From contig JAHQRK010000003.1 in the NCBI GenBank assembly GCA_019828595.1, positions 2,170,001 to 2,234,000 on the forward strand: DNA of 64,000 nt, given 5' to 3'. The DNA comes from Aphanomyces cochlioides. Lineage: Eukaryota; Oomycota; Saprolegniomycetes; Saprolegniales; Verrucalvaceae. Under the pieces are notes generated by a model. That model saw only the letters and a list, made by a program, of their open reading frames with translations, was not told the origin of the DNA and searched no databases. Position 1 is the stretch's first letter. The number at the start of each line of letters is the position of its first letter. Position numbers and translations under genes: made by a program. Shown in pieces: positions 10,888-21,000 of the stretch.

Positions 10888-11343
10888 TAGAGAGGTTGCG
10901 AAAATTGACTTTTTCTTGTAAATTTTTCTTGTAAGAACTTTACAAGAAAAATGTCGCAAATGGTGGATCAAAAATGCCTGTAAATGAGAACTACAAGCAA
11001 AAATATTTTCTTGAAGAATAAGCCAATCAGCATCCAGGAAACTGCATCGACCAATAGGAAAAAAGTACCAGACAGTCCTTTCCTGACTGACACACAGCAC
11101 TGGCATGATTCATCAAGGTGTGCTTCTCAACTTGCCACAGTGTGAAGTGGAAAACCAAATATACACACATATTTTCACTGGAGTCACTCAACAACGTTCG
11201 TAGTACACTCTCTGATTGTGAGGATCAAGAGTGACTACAGCTTGAAGAAATTTCTACTTTTCGCAAACGCTTGCAACAAGAAAAATTCTTGTAATAAAAT
11301 TGGAGGAAATTACAAGAAAAAGTCAATTTTCGCAACCTCTCTA
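10888..11343. mobile_element. MITE with 33-bp perfect terminal inverted repeats including the TA target duplication
   Basis: Positions 10888-10920 and 11311-11343 are exact reverse complements over 33 bp, beginning TAGAGAGGTTGCGAAA. Each outer end is TA, consistent with TA target duplication as in Tc1/mariner-like MITEs. The 456-bp element has no transposase ORF. Further short inverted stretches inside it (around 10920-10940) suggest a foldback interior. It sits directly against the N-terminal part of the Crypton remnant. The superfamily call rests only on the TA duplication and end sequence. Confidence 0.88.
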
Positions 11344-12446
11344 ATCAGTCGACTCATCCCTCTCAATCAACAAATTCTCTTGTGAGGTAGGATTGCCTGA
11401 GCCAATCAAAAAATTTACATTCATGTACTTTGATATGTTTGTGTTATGTTGCACCCATCGCCCAATCAACGACCAATGAGTGATCGTAAATTGTCGTACG
11501 AACCAATCATTAATTCGGAAGTGTCGGATATTTGTCGTTTATATATAATATGATGACCTAATTTTACCCAATACAAAGATATGAATAACGGTTTTTTAAG
11601 GATTTACACAACTCCGTCAATTTGCAGCCAACAAAGTGGCATTCTGGGGGAATTGCAATAATTATGCTCGAACTAGAGCTTATAAATGGCATGACTCTTG
11701 TTGATTTGTTTCGACATGGCGCACAGGTTTAACTACCTTGACAGAGAGAAGGTACGAGCACCTTCGCTGATGCCTGAGGTTTTCTTGGATATGAAGAGTC
11801 TTTCCCTGTGAACCATCGTCATGTTAATCTAATTTTATCACTCAACATGCCATTTTTCAAGGCCGACTAAGGACTATTCTGTTACACAATTATAATTCTG
11901 TGGGCAGATTTAGCTCGTATCTCACACCCAATTAAGGGTTTAAAACAGCTGCCACACAGGTTGCAAAGCACAATAATACGATTTGCTAAATAAGCCTTAA
12001 TATCCCAGATATTTTTTGCAAACACTGAAGTATTGCGACATGTTTCTAATTTTTCCGAGATTTTTAGAGGCTTTTTATCTTAAAATAAGATTTCGTCGTC
12101 AATTGATGTTTACTGTCCTGTAGTTTTGGTATCTGTGTCTAATAAAAACGTTTTGATTTTCTTACGTTACCCTTCCCGTCTTCGCCAAGAGTTTGATGAG
12201 AAAACAAAATATGACTCCTATCCAGCTGAATAATGATAAAGCAGCTGCAGTCTGTCCAAGCTTTTTCCGGTGAGGCTCTTGAGATTTCGAGCGAAGCCCT
12301 ACATGTACTTTGCATACGACTCAAAACCGACAATTTTCTGTTCGGTGATTGGACAACCGACACTATAAATGCAATTTCTTGGCTGATTTGATTTTCTCCG
12401 ACTTTGATTGGACGAGGAAACTGTCGTACACGACACATATCCCTAA
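11344..12446. other. Intergenic, nothing recognised
   Basis: About 1.1 kb of AT-rich sequence with no long ORF, no RNA gene I can identify and no clear repeat. Short ORFs near 12,139-12,440 have no recognisable motifs. It may be old transposon debris. Confidence 0.4.
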
Positions 12447-13048
12447 TATGAGACCCCGGCAAACAAAACGATTCATAGGCCATTTTTCGACTTTTGAGAA
12501 AATCAACTTTGAAGCCGGAGTACCACTCTGTTTTCCTCATCCACTTCTTTTGAGAAATGGCCATAGAAAGAAATGGACATTAACTACAGAAATCATTATA
12601 TTCCAGACAAAAGAACAAAATGAGAGATCAAGGTGGCAATGGGTCGGCCTGGTGTGCTGAAGGCTCGGACGAGAGTGAATATTGGATGACTCGACAGCTC
12701 TAGCGAAGACAATTTCATCCAAAATTTCGTCAAAATATTTTCCGGATAATCCGGTTAAAAATCTATTTTCTGTGTTTGAGCATCTTCCAGTGCGTTTCAA
12801 GCCAATCGGATGCCAGTATTCGATAGCCCATGCCGAATATTATCCAATGGTGTAAGGAAAAAAATTTCGACAAAATTGAAAATTGTGGCATGGCGGTCAC
12901 GCCGAAGGCGATATCTTCGTAACCACTACGACTTCTGGAGGTCTTAGACCATCTAAATGCAGCTGAAACAATGCTCTATCGCACTGCGTAGCTAACTCGA
13001 ACTTCAACAAAACCCCATAAGCATCATTTTGTCTGCCGGGGTCTCATA
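12447..13048. mobile_element. MITE-like element with TGAGACCCCGGCA terminal inverted repeats
   Basis: A 26-bp end starting TGAGACCCCGGCA at 12449 is repeated in reverse complement ending at 13046, with three mismatches. Both sides are flanked by TA (12447-12448 and 13047-13048). The interior (about 600 bp) has no coding signal. It lies 62 bp upstream of the Crypton ATG at 13111. Its ends differ from the TAGAGAG family seen at 10888 and 15304, so it is a separate family. Confidence 0.7.
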
Positions 13049-13110
13049 TATAGCATATACGCAGTTTAATTGGATAAAATCGTGAGCCAGACAAGGGAGT
13101 GTCCATTTCC

Positions 13111-14525
13111 ATGCCAGAAGTCCCATCCAAGAAGGTCATCCAGGACGCATTCCAGGGTGCCTCCACGCGGCGGGCTTATTCCACGTATCAACGACAGTTT
13201 GAAGCTTACTGTGTCACCCAAAAAGATGGACTTAACCCAGTGCTTGCGACTGTCAACGATTGCACGGATTTTTTCCACCATCTTTACTCTTTGGGCAGAA
13301 AGGCCCGTATAGTCGACGCAGCCAAAACAGCTTTGGTTTCATACTTCAACCAACACAATGTACATCCCAACCCTGCACAGGACATACTAGCTAAACGCTA
13401 CGTGGTTGGGCTGCAGAAATTTAATAGACTCAACAACATTGACGAAGAAAAAAAGGCACACCCTCTGACTGTCCATGAATTTTCAACGATCATGAATTCG
13501 TTTGCTGATTTTAATCCCTATGTGGCTCCATGGTGCAATTTTTGCTGTCTTCTTGTTTCCTTGGCTGCTTCCGTATCAGCGAAGTGCTCGCGTTAAAGTG
13601 GAATGATATTGCTTTTGGAAAAGACGAGCATGGGAAGTATGTGTCGATCCGTCTGCGCTGGCACAAAAAGGCCAGTGTCGAAAACGAATGTCAAATCTAC
13701 CATTTGATTGACGAGAATCACTACCCTTGCTTGCGCATATGTGCTTTATATGATGGTTACATTGACCGCATCCGAGCTACTCATCATATGAACATTTCAA
13801 GGGACTCTTTTGTGTTCCCACCATAATCATTACTGCAAGACGGTGGTGTAAAATTGGATTGGTTTAAGCCGCTTGACCAAAATTTCCTTCGCCGACTCGT
13901 TCAGGGTGTCGTAGAAAGATCTCCTACCCTGCCAATTGGAATTTCACTTCATAGTATACGTGGAGGCTGCTTTTATAGAGTGTTTGACTCAACCGAGCGC
14001 AAATTCAATTTCAGAGAGCTCATGGCTTGGTGCAGATGGGAGGATGCTAAGACTTGTTGTGAATATCTAGTGACTAAAAGTATCAGCGACAAAATAGACC
14101 CTCGCAACCTCCTTCGGATGAAGCCTCCAAGCCACAGTGGTGTTGTGAATCCTATTGGGATGCTTGAGAACTGGGAATTTCTACTTGATGAGATCCGAAA
14201 TTGTATACGTGAAGAAATGAGTGCAAGATTTGGCAAGGCCACTGAGGCCAGAGTGCGCCATCAGTCATCAATCAAAGAGTATGTGACTCCCAAAGGCATT
14301 CCCACGGCAAGGAATGCCAGTGATGCGTGGAGCCAATGGTTTTCTGCAAATCCAAAGCAGGGGTTGTTCGTACCTGTCAAAGATTTCTCTCGTGAAATGA
14401 TCAAGATAGATCGCAAACGTTATTCAGAGAGGCACACGTTGGGTCAAGTGTTTGCAAAATATCCCAATCTGGAGCAATTTGAAGCTGCTTATCTGGCCAC
14501 ACCAGTAGCTACTCGAGTTTGTTGA
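13111..14525 (+). pseudogene. Crypton transposon tyrosine recombinase, nearly full length, two disabling mutations
   Basis: About 470 codons. ATG at 13111 (MPEVPSKKV) is preferred over the upstream GTG. The N-terminal half matches the remnant at 10330-10887. The core has GCFRISEVLALKW (first catalytic Arg), HSIRGGCFYRVF (HxxR) and CRWEDAKTCCEYL (likely nucleophile Tyr). The C-terminal part, with AWSQWFSANPKQGLF and REMIKIDRKRY, resembles the GCR1_C DNA-binding domain of Cryptons. Two breaks are visible: a frameshift near 13,522-13,529 (after NPYVA the protein continues in another frame at MVQFLLSSCFLGCF) and an in-frame TAA at 13824-13826 after SFVFPP. Cryptons move by recombinase-mediated excision and insertion of circular DNA without terminal inverted repeats. 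This copy is dead as it stands unless the breaks are sequence errors. Confidence 0.88.
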
Positions 14526-15195
14526 GAGAGATTCGCAAAAGAAAGAGAGATGGAAGACTTTAATCGTGTAAATACATTTTTGGATCACTTCTGTTGCAGC
14601 TACAGTATTGCCAGAGAATTTGGAAACGTTTGGGCATGCACAACACTGACTATGCGATGCGTTTCGACAACTTGATAAGCTGCATGTCATGATTCATGTG
14701 TCAAGTGTCGTTTTAGTACACTGAACAAGCGAATTTGGTATGACCACGCAAAGTAAAACTCATGTCGTTGGCACAAACATATCCATTCCCAGTGTGCCGA
14801 TGTTAGTCGGTCCATCTTTAGCACCTTGACCGGGAAGCTGCAAATGCTGGCCACACCGGCAGCATCTCGAGTTTGTTGAGAAATATTCGCAAAAGAGAGC
14901 GAGATGGAAGACTATAATCATGAATATGCATCTCTTTTCCACTACGTCTTTCACATTTAGAGTTCTTTTCCCAGCTAGAGAGTTTGAAAATGTTTGGGCT
15001 TGCACACCACTGATGTGCTGCTCGACAACATGACAAGCTACAAATCGTAGTATATAGCGCGTCGATTTTTCACACGGAACAAGCGAATAAGCATGACTAC
15101 GCTATGCGAAGCTCATGTCGTTGGCACAACATCAACAGTCCCTGCTTGGCGAAGGTGGTCGGTCCATCTTCAGTATACCTTGACCAGGATGTCTT
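14493..15195. repeat. Imperfect tandem duplication, unit about 354 bp, at the 3' side of the Crypton
   Basis: The stretch starting CTGGCCACACC at 14493 (last codons of the Crypton ORF and following) recurs at 14847, and CATGTCGTTGGCAC at 14761 recurs at 15114, giving a constant offset of 353-354 bp. The copies are diverged but collinear. The first copy begins inside the recombinase C-terminus, so the duplication arose from the Crypton 3' region. No ORF of note lies in it. Confidence 0.75.
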
Positions 15196-15303
15196 GAATG
15201 TGAGTTTGGTCGCATCAAAATATTTCTACCAATCCCAGTGTTGTCGGATGGAATTGTCGAATGTTCAGAATTATCTTTACATGAAATCTTGGTTGAAAGT
15301 CAA

Positions 15304-15827
15304 TAGAGAGTTTTCGGACAACGAAATTTCAACTTGAGATTTTGACTTTCCTCTAAAACATGATATTCCTTCAAGAACTTATTCTCGGGATTTGAATAAT
15401 CTCGAAGTCATTTCGAGATTTTTGACATTTAAGTTGAAATTTAATTCGACTTGAGATTCTCATTTAACCAATCAAAGACGTTGGAACGTGTGACGAGAGA
15501 CCTCTGCGGTCGATGATTCCTTGACTTCCATGATGTATAAGAATTCGTCTATGTCTCGCTCGCACCGGCGCATAGCTTCAGCGACGCACTCAGTTATGCC
15601 AGCGTTCGACATGATAGCTTGAACGGGCAAGCTTCCGACTGCCAGACAATTGCATCCTTTGACCCCTTGTTGTCCGGCGAAAAATCTCAACTCGAGACGG
15701 TCCGAAATCACAAAGAAAGGTGAAATTTCAAACTGTGTTTTGAACCGAAAATACTGAAATTCGAGTTTTGACTTTCGATCAAGAATCTCAAACTAATCTC
15801 AAAATTTAGCCGACCGAAAACTCTCTA
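15304..15827. mobile_element. MITE-like element of the TAGAGAG family
   Basis: The ends TAGAGAGTTTTCGG (15304-15317) and CCGAAAACTCTCTA (15814-15827) are perfect 14-bp inverted repeats including the flanking TA. Subterminal sequences are imperfectly inverted (AAATTT, TTGAGATT and TTTTGACTTTC blocks). The outermost TAGAGAG is shared with the element at 10888-11343, so both probably used a related transposase. The 524-bp interior holds an 80-codon minus ORF (15472-15711) with no recognised domain. Confidence 0.78.
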
Positions 15828-16401
15828 ATATTTTATCCAAAGAAAATTTGAATAGTGAAAGGGGGTTGTTTTGTCCAATGTATTTGGCGCTACCCGACGG
15901 ACATCAAAAGTGCACAGACACACAACATACTTTCACTTTTATTATATCGATTTGTCGTGTCTCTATTTAATGTCCAGACAATATCATACGACAAACTCAT
16001 CCGTATCCAGACGGTTCGAGGTTGGCGGCGGAGTCACTTGTTCACTTGCTCTGCTCGAAGATATCATGCAACCTAGTCCTTGTCAGAGAATCGCAAACAG
16101 TGGCTTTATGATGGAGGATGGATAGTTCATGCGATTAAATATGTCGAAAGCCGTCGAGTCGATGTGTAGACCATGTTGCGTTGATTGCAGTCTGACAAGT
16201 ATACGGCAGCATCTGCTCTATTACTACAGGGAGATGGCAGATGATTGAAAGATGGTGTAGAACAGGACGCATGTATGAGAAAAAAATTACAAAGATTTAT
16301 CTCGCTTTCTCTTTCGAACTTAATGCAACGGATTTGCATAAGCTTATGGGAAACCAGCATAGGCAGCCTCTAACCGAGAGTTGTCATGATATTTTTCATG
16401 C
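15828..16401. other. Intergenic, nothing recognised
   Basis: About 570 bp without convincing ORFs, RNA genes or repeats. Confidence 0.4.
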
Positions 16402-16645
16402 GAGATTTATCCACTTGGGACCCACTTGCCACGTGCACATCTCGAGCCCATCAAGACGCCTACTCGCCACGTCTGGCACGTCTGGCACGTTTGAAAGGTG
16501 TCATGCTAGTGCGGTGGACCAAGCACCGACTTGGTCACAAAAACACACACGATACTCCCAAACACACGCCACAAGCTGCATCTCGACGCGAGATTTCTCC
16601 ACTTGGTGCCCACTTGCCACGTGCTGATCGCGACCCTATATCTTT
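16402..16645 (-). repeat. Degenerate satellite monomer in inverted orientation (older, longer type)
   Basis: The reverse complement of this stretch lines up with the 173-bp unit of the large array. It shares the CTTGGTCCACCGCACTA block, the block ATGACACCTTTCAAACGTGC (20 bp), the AGACGTGGCGAGT block and the GTGGCGTGTGTTTGGGA block. It has an extra module (CACGTGGCAAGTGGG followed by AAGTGGA and AAATCTCGC in its sense) that occurs at both ends with a spacing of 188 bp, and a small CGTGCCAGA duplication. It therefore looks like a relic of an older variant with a period near 188 bp, and it points opposite to the main array 1.4 kb away. Confidence 0.8.
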
Positions 16646-17361
16646 TGTCGCAGTCGCTACAGTGCCTTTAGGCTGGCTTCCAGCCGCTTGAGAAAACAGG
16701 ACACGCCTTTGGAAAGTGGCTTTCTTGATCGCTTATATGGCAAGTTCGTTTGAAGCCTTGGTCACCCTTGCGCGTGTCACGATTGTTGTCATGTTTGACA
16801 TTATTTCACGCTTGATTGCTTCCGGAACGATGTATCAAAATTTGCTTCCAGACTCTGGTATGCTTCTTTTCCCGTGCATGGCTTCAATTTGAACTTCATA
16901 AGATTCGGTGGCGTGCTCATTGCTGTTGTCGCACTATTCGATGCCAACTCAGTGTTGTTTGGCGTGTCGGAGCCTCTGAGAAACTGCTAGGTATTGAAGG
17001 TTAGGGCGATCTCGAGAACCATGACTCACTCGATAACTCGTCGTCTTGATCTTGTCTCTGTCAGATGACATGTTCTTCTGCGTCATATGCCGCTTCCATG
17101 CGCACGATGTAATCTCCAGGGCAAGGCAGTCGTGAAGATATGATGAGAGGTGATATTGAACTCAGGAAGAGGTGGTACGATCGTACGTTAGAGGATTCTA
17201 TCGCTGGATTGGCTCCCTCAGTCGGCGGATCCATCAAGTGGGAAGAAGAGTTGCAAACCCTTCGTCTCATGGCCGCTCGACTGGTTGTAGCCGAAGTACA
17301 TTAAGCTTGCGGCCTTTCACATCCAACAGCTTGTTCATCAACAGACACGGACCCTTCAAAT
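16646..17361. other. Unassigned sequence between the satellite relic and the LINE fragment
   Basis: About 716 bp with only short ORFs and nothing I can assign. Confidence 0.4.
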
Positions 17362-17887
17362 CGGGATACCGCCCCCCCAGGGGCCCAATAGGGCTGGCAT
17401 GGACCCCGTTTTCTCGCCGCCTTCACTTGGGATCGACTCCAATTGGAGTCCAGGGAAGCAGCCACCTCAGGCACAAGGCCCCGGTGGTTCGCCCTCCTGA
17501 GTGGAGGCTTCGCTAGACAAGTTAACGACAGTGGTCTGGGGGTCAACCGCTGACCCACTGAGATTGACCCCCCCTGGAACCCCGGTGAGTGGAGCACCAG
17601 GTGAAGCGCTGGTGGAGCGAGACGCAGATTTGTCTCCAGAGACGCTGTTGGGGTCAAACTCGACTTCCACTTCAGCCCTAGGGTTAGGTGTAGAGACATT
17701 AATCACACCACTTCCGCCATCCTGATTGGACGACGAAAGTGGGTGAGGTGATACAATACCTGGAATGATGGTGACTACGTGAGTGTTGGTCTCACGGAGC
17801 TCGGAACAGCTGTTGGCGTTGGACACTTTGAGCGCGGCGGCACTTGATAACTTCTTGACTTGAGGGGTACGAGGCAAATTCGGAAGT
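17362..17887 (-). mobile_element. LINE 5'-end fragment (ORF1 N-terminus), minus strand
   Basis: Minus-strand sequence from 17887 matches the 5' end of the plus-strand LINE copy at 61030 (ACTTCCGAATTTGCCTCGTAC and onward) and its ORF1 N-terminus. The ORF1 ATG is GTG here (KVSNANSC instead of KMSNANSC). An internal deletion follows the CCAGCCCTA block, and homology ends near 17,362. The fragment is more diverged from the right-hand LINE cluster than the cluster copies are from each other, so it is older. With 61030 it gives two independent witnesses of the LINE 5' terminus. Confidence 0.82.
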
Positions 17888-18005
17888 GGGTATCTCGATG
17901 GTGTCTAGCCCTGCATGTGGCACGTGGGTAACAAGTAGAGAAAAAGTCGCATCGAGATGCGGTTTGTGCAACTATCATACCACACAAACTTTGTGGGGTA
18001 TGATT
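17888..18005 (+). repeat. Degenerate edge unit of the satellite array
   Basis: This resembles the longer monomer type at 16402-16645 (GGCACGTGGGTAACAAGTAGAG, then CGCATCGAGATGC) but in array orientation, and leads directly into the first perfect unit at 18006. Degenerate units at an array edge are expected when homogenisation acts mainly in the interior. Confidence 0.65.
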
Positions 18006-21000
18006 GGGACACTCGCGTGTAGCTTTCGTGTCAAGTTGGTGCTTGGTCCACCGCACTACCATGACACCTTTCAAACGTGCCAGACGTGGCGAGTGGGCGT
18101 CTTCATGGGGTCGAGAGATGCCAAGTCGCAGCACATGCGACGAGAAACACGTGGAGATGCATCTTGTGGCGTGTGTTTGGGACACTCGCGTGTAGCTTTC
18201 GTGTCAAGTTGGTGCTTGGTCCACCGCACTACCATGACACCTTTCAAACGTGCCAGACGTGGCGAGTGGGCGTCTTCATGGGGTCGAGAGATGCCAAGTC
18301 GCAGCACATGCGACGAGAAACACGTGGAGATGCATCTTGTGGCGTGTGTTTGGGACACTCGCGTGTAGCTTTCGTGTCAAGTTGGTGCTTGGTCCACCAC
18401 ACTACCATGACACCTTTCAAACGTGCCAGACGTGGCGAGTGGGCGTCTTCATGGGGTCGAGAGATGCCAAGTCGCAGCACATGCGACGAGAAACACGTGG
18501 AGATGCATCTTGTGGCGTGTGTTTGGGACACTCGCGTGTAGCTTTCGTGTCAAGTTGGTGCTTGGTCCACCACACTACCATGACACCTTTCAAACGTGCC
18601 AGACGTGGCGAGTGGGCGTCTTCATGGGGTCGAGAGATGCCAAGTCGCAGCACATGCGACGAGAAACACGTGGAGATGCATCTTGTGGCGTGTGTTTGGG
18701 ACACTCGCGTGTAGCTTTCGTGTCAAGTTGGTGCTTGGTCCACCACACTACCATGACACCTTTCAAACGTGCCAGACGTGGCGAGTGGGCGTCTTCATGG
18801 GGTCGAGAGATGCCAAGTCGCAGCACATGCGACGAGAAACACGTGGAGATGCATCTTGTGGCGTGTGTTTGGGACACTCGCGTGTAGCTTTCGTGTCAAG
18901 TTGGTGCTTGGTCCACCGCACTACCATGACACCTTTCAAACGTGCCAGACGTGGCGAGTGGGCGTCTTCATGGGGTCGAGAGATGCCAAGTCGCAGCACA
19001 TGCGACGAGAAACACGTGGAGATGCATCTTGTGGCGTGTGTTTGGGACACTCGCGTGTAGCTTTCGTGTCAAGTTGGTGCTTGGTCCACCACACTACCAT
19101 GACACCTTTCAAACGTGCCAGACGTGGCGAGTGGGCGTCTTCATGGGGTCGAGAGATGCCAAGTCGCAGCACATGCGACGAGAAACACGTGGAGATGCAT
19201 CTTGTGGCGTGTGTTTGGGACACTCGCGTGTAGCTTTCGTGTCAAGTTGGTGCTTGGTCCACCGCACTACCATGACACCTTTCAAACGTGCCAGACGTGG
19301 CGAGTGGGCGTCTTCATGGGGTCGAGAGATGCCAAGTCGCAGCACATGCGACGAGAAACACGTGGAGATGCATCTTGTGGCGTGTGTTTGGGACACTCGC
19401 GTGTAGCTTTCGTGTCAAGTTGGTGCTTGGTCCACCGCACTACCATGACACCTTTCAAACGTGCCAGACGTGGCGAGTGGGCGTCTTCATGGGGTCGAGA
19501 GATGCCAAGTCGCAGCACATGCGACGAGAAACACGTGGAGATGCATCTTGTGGCGTGTGTTTGGGACACTCGCGTGTAGCTTTCGTGTCAAGTTGGTGCT
19601 TGGTCCACCGCACTACCATGACACCTTTCAAACGTGCCAGACGTGGCGAGTGGGCGTCTTCATGGGGTCGAGAGATGCCAAGTCGCAGCACATGCGACGA
19701 GAAACACGTGGAGATGCATCTTGTGGCGTGTGTTTGGGACACTCGCGTGTAGCTTTCGTGTCAAGTTGGTGCTTGGTCCACCGCACTACCATGACACCTT
19801 TCAAACGTGCCAGACGTGGCGAGTGGGCGTCTTCATGGGGTCGAGAGATGCCAAGTCGCAGCACATGCGACGAGAAACACGTGGAGATGCATCTTGTGGC
19901 GTGTGTTTGGGACACTCGCGTGTAGCTTTCGTGTCAAGTTGGTGCTTGGTCCACCGCACTACCATGACACCTTTCAAACGTGCCAGACGTGGCGAGTGGG
20001 CGTCTTCATGGGGTCGAGAGATGCCAAGTCGCAGCACATGCGACGAGAAACACGTGGAGATGCATCTTGTGGCGTGTGTTTGGGACACTCGCGTGTAGCT
20101 TTCGTGTCAAGTTGGTGCTTGGTCCACCACACTACCATGACACCTTTCAAACGTGCCAGACGTGGCGAGTGGGCGTCTTCATGGGGTCGAGAGATGCCAA
20201 GTCGCAGCACATGCGACGAGAAACACGTGGAGATGCATCTTGTGGCGTGTGTTTGGGACACTCGCGTGTAGCTTTCGTGTCAAGTTGGTGCTTGGTCCAC
20301 CGCACTACCATGACACCTTTCAAACGTGCCAGACGTGGCGAGTGGGCGTCTTCATGGGGTCGAGAGATGCCAAGTCGCAGCACATGCGACGAGAAACACG
20401 TGGAGATGCATCTTGTGGCGTGTGTTTGGGACACTCGCGTGTAGCTTTCGTGTCAAGTTGGTGCTTGGTCCACCGCACTACCATGACACCTTTCAAACGT
20501 GCCAGACGTGGCGAGTGGGCGTCTTCATGGGGTCGAGAGATGCCAAGTCGCAGCACATGCGACGAGAAACACGTGGAGATGCATCTTGTGGCGTGTGTTG
20601 GGGACACTCGCGTGTAGCTTTCGTGTCAAGTTGGTGCTTGGTCCACCGCACTACCATGACACCTTTCAAACGTGCCAGACGTGGCGAGTGGGCGTCTTCA
20701 TGGGGTCGAGAGATGCCAAGTCGCAGCACATGCGACGAGAAACACGTGGAGATGCATCTTGTGGCGTGTGTTTGGGACACTCGCGTGTAGCTTTCGTGTC
20801 AAGTTGGTGCTTGGTCCACCGCACTACCATGACACCTTTCAAACGTGCCAGACGTGGCGAGTGGGCGTCTTCATGGGGTCGAGAGATGCCAAGTCGCAGC
20901 ACATGCGACGAGAAACACGTGGAGATGCATCTTGTGGCGTGTGTTTGGGACACTCGCGTGTAGCTTTCGTGTCAAGTTGGTGCTTGGTCCACCACACTAC

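Noticed and set aside
15472..15711. Minus-strand 80-codon ORF as a gene
   Set aside because: It lies inside a MITE-like element and has no recognisable domain.
18006..18178. CENP-B box in the satellite (TTCG...A...GG within TTTCGTGTCAAGTTGGTG)
   Set aside because: Seven of nine core bases match, but the CGGG end is TTGG in every unit, so it is probably chance.
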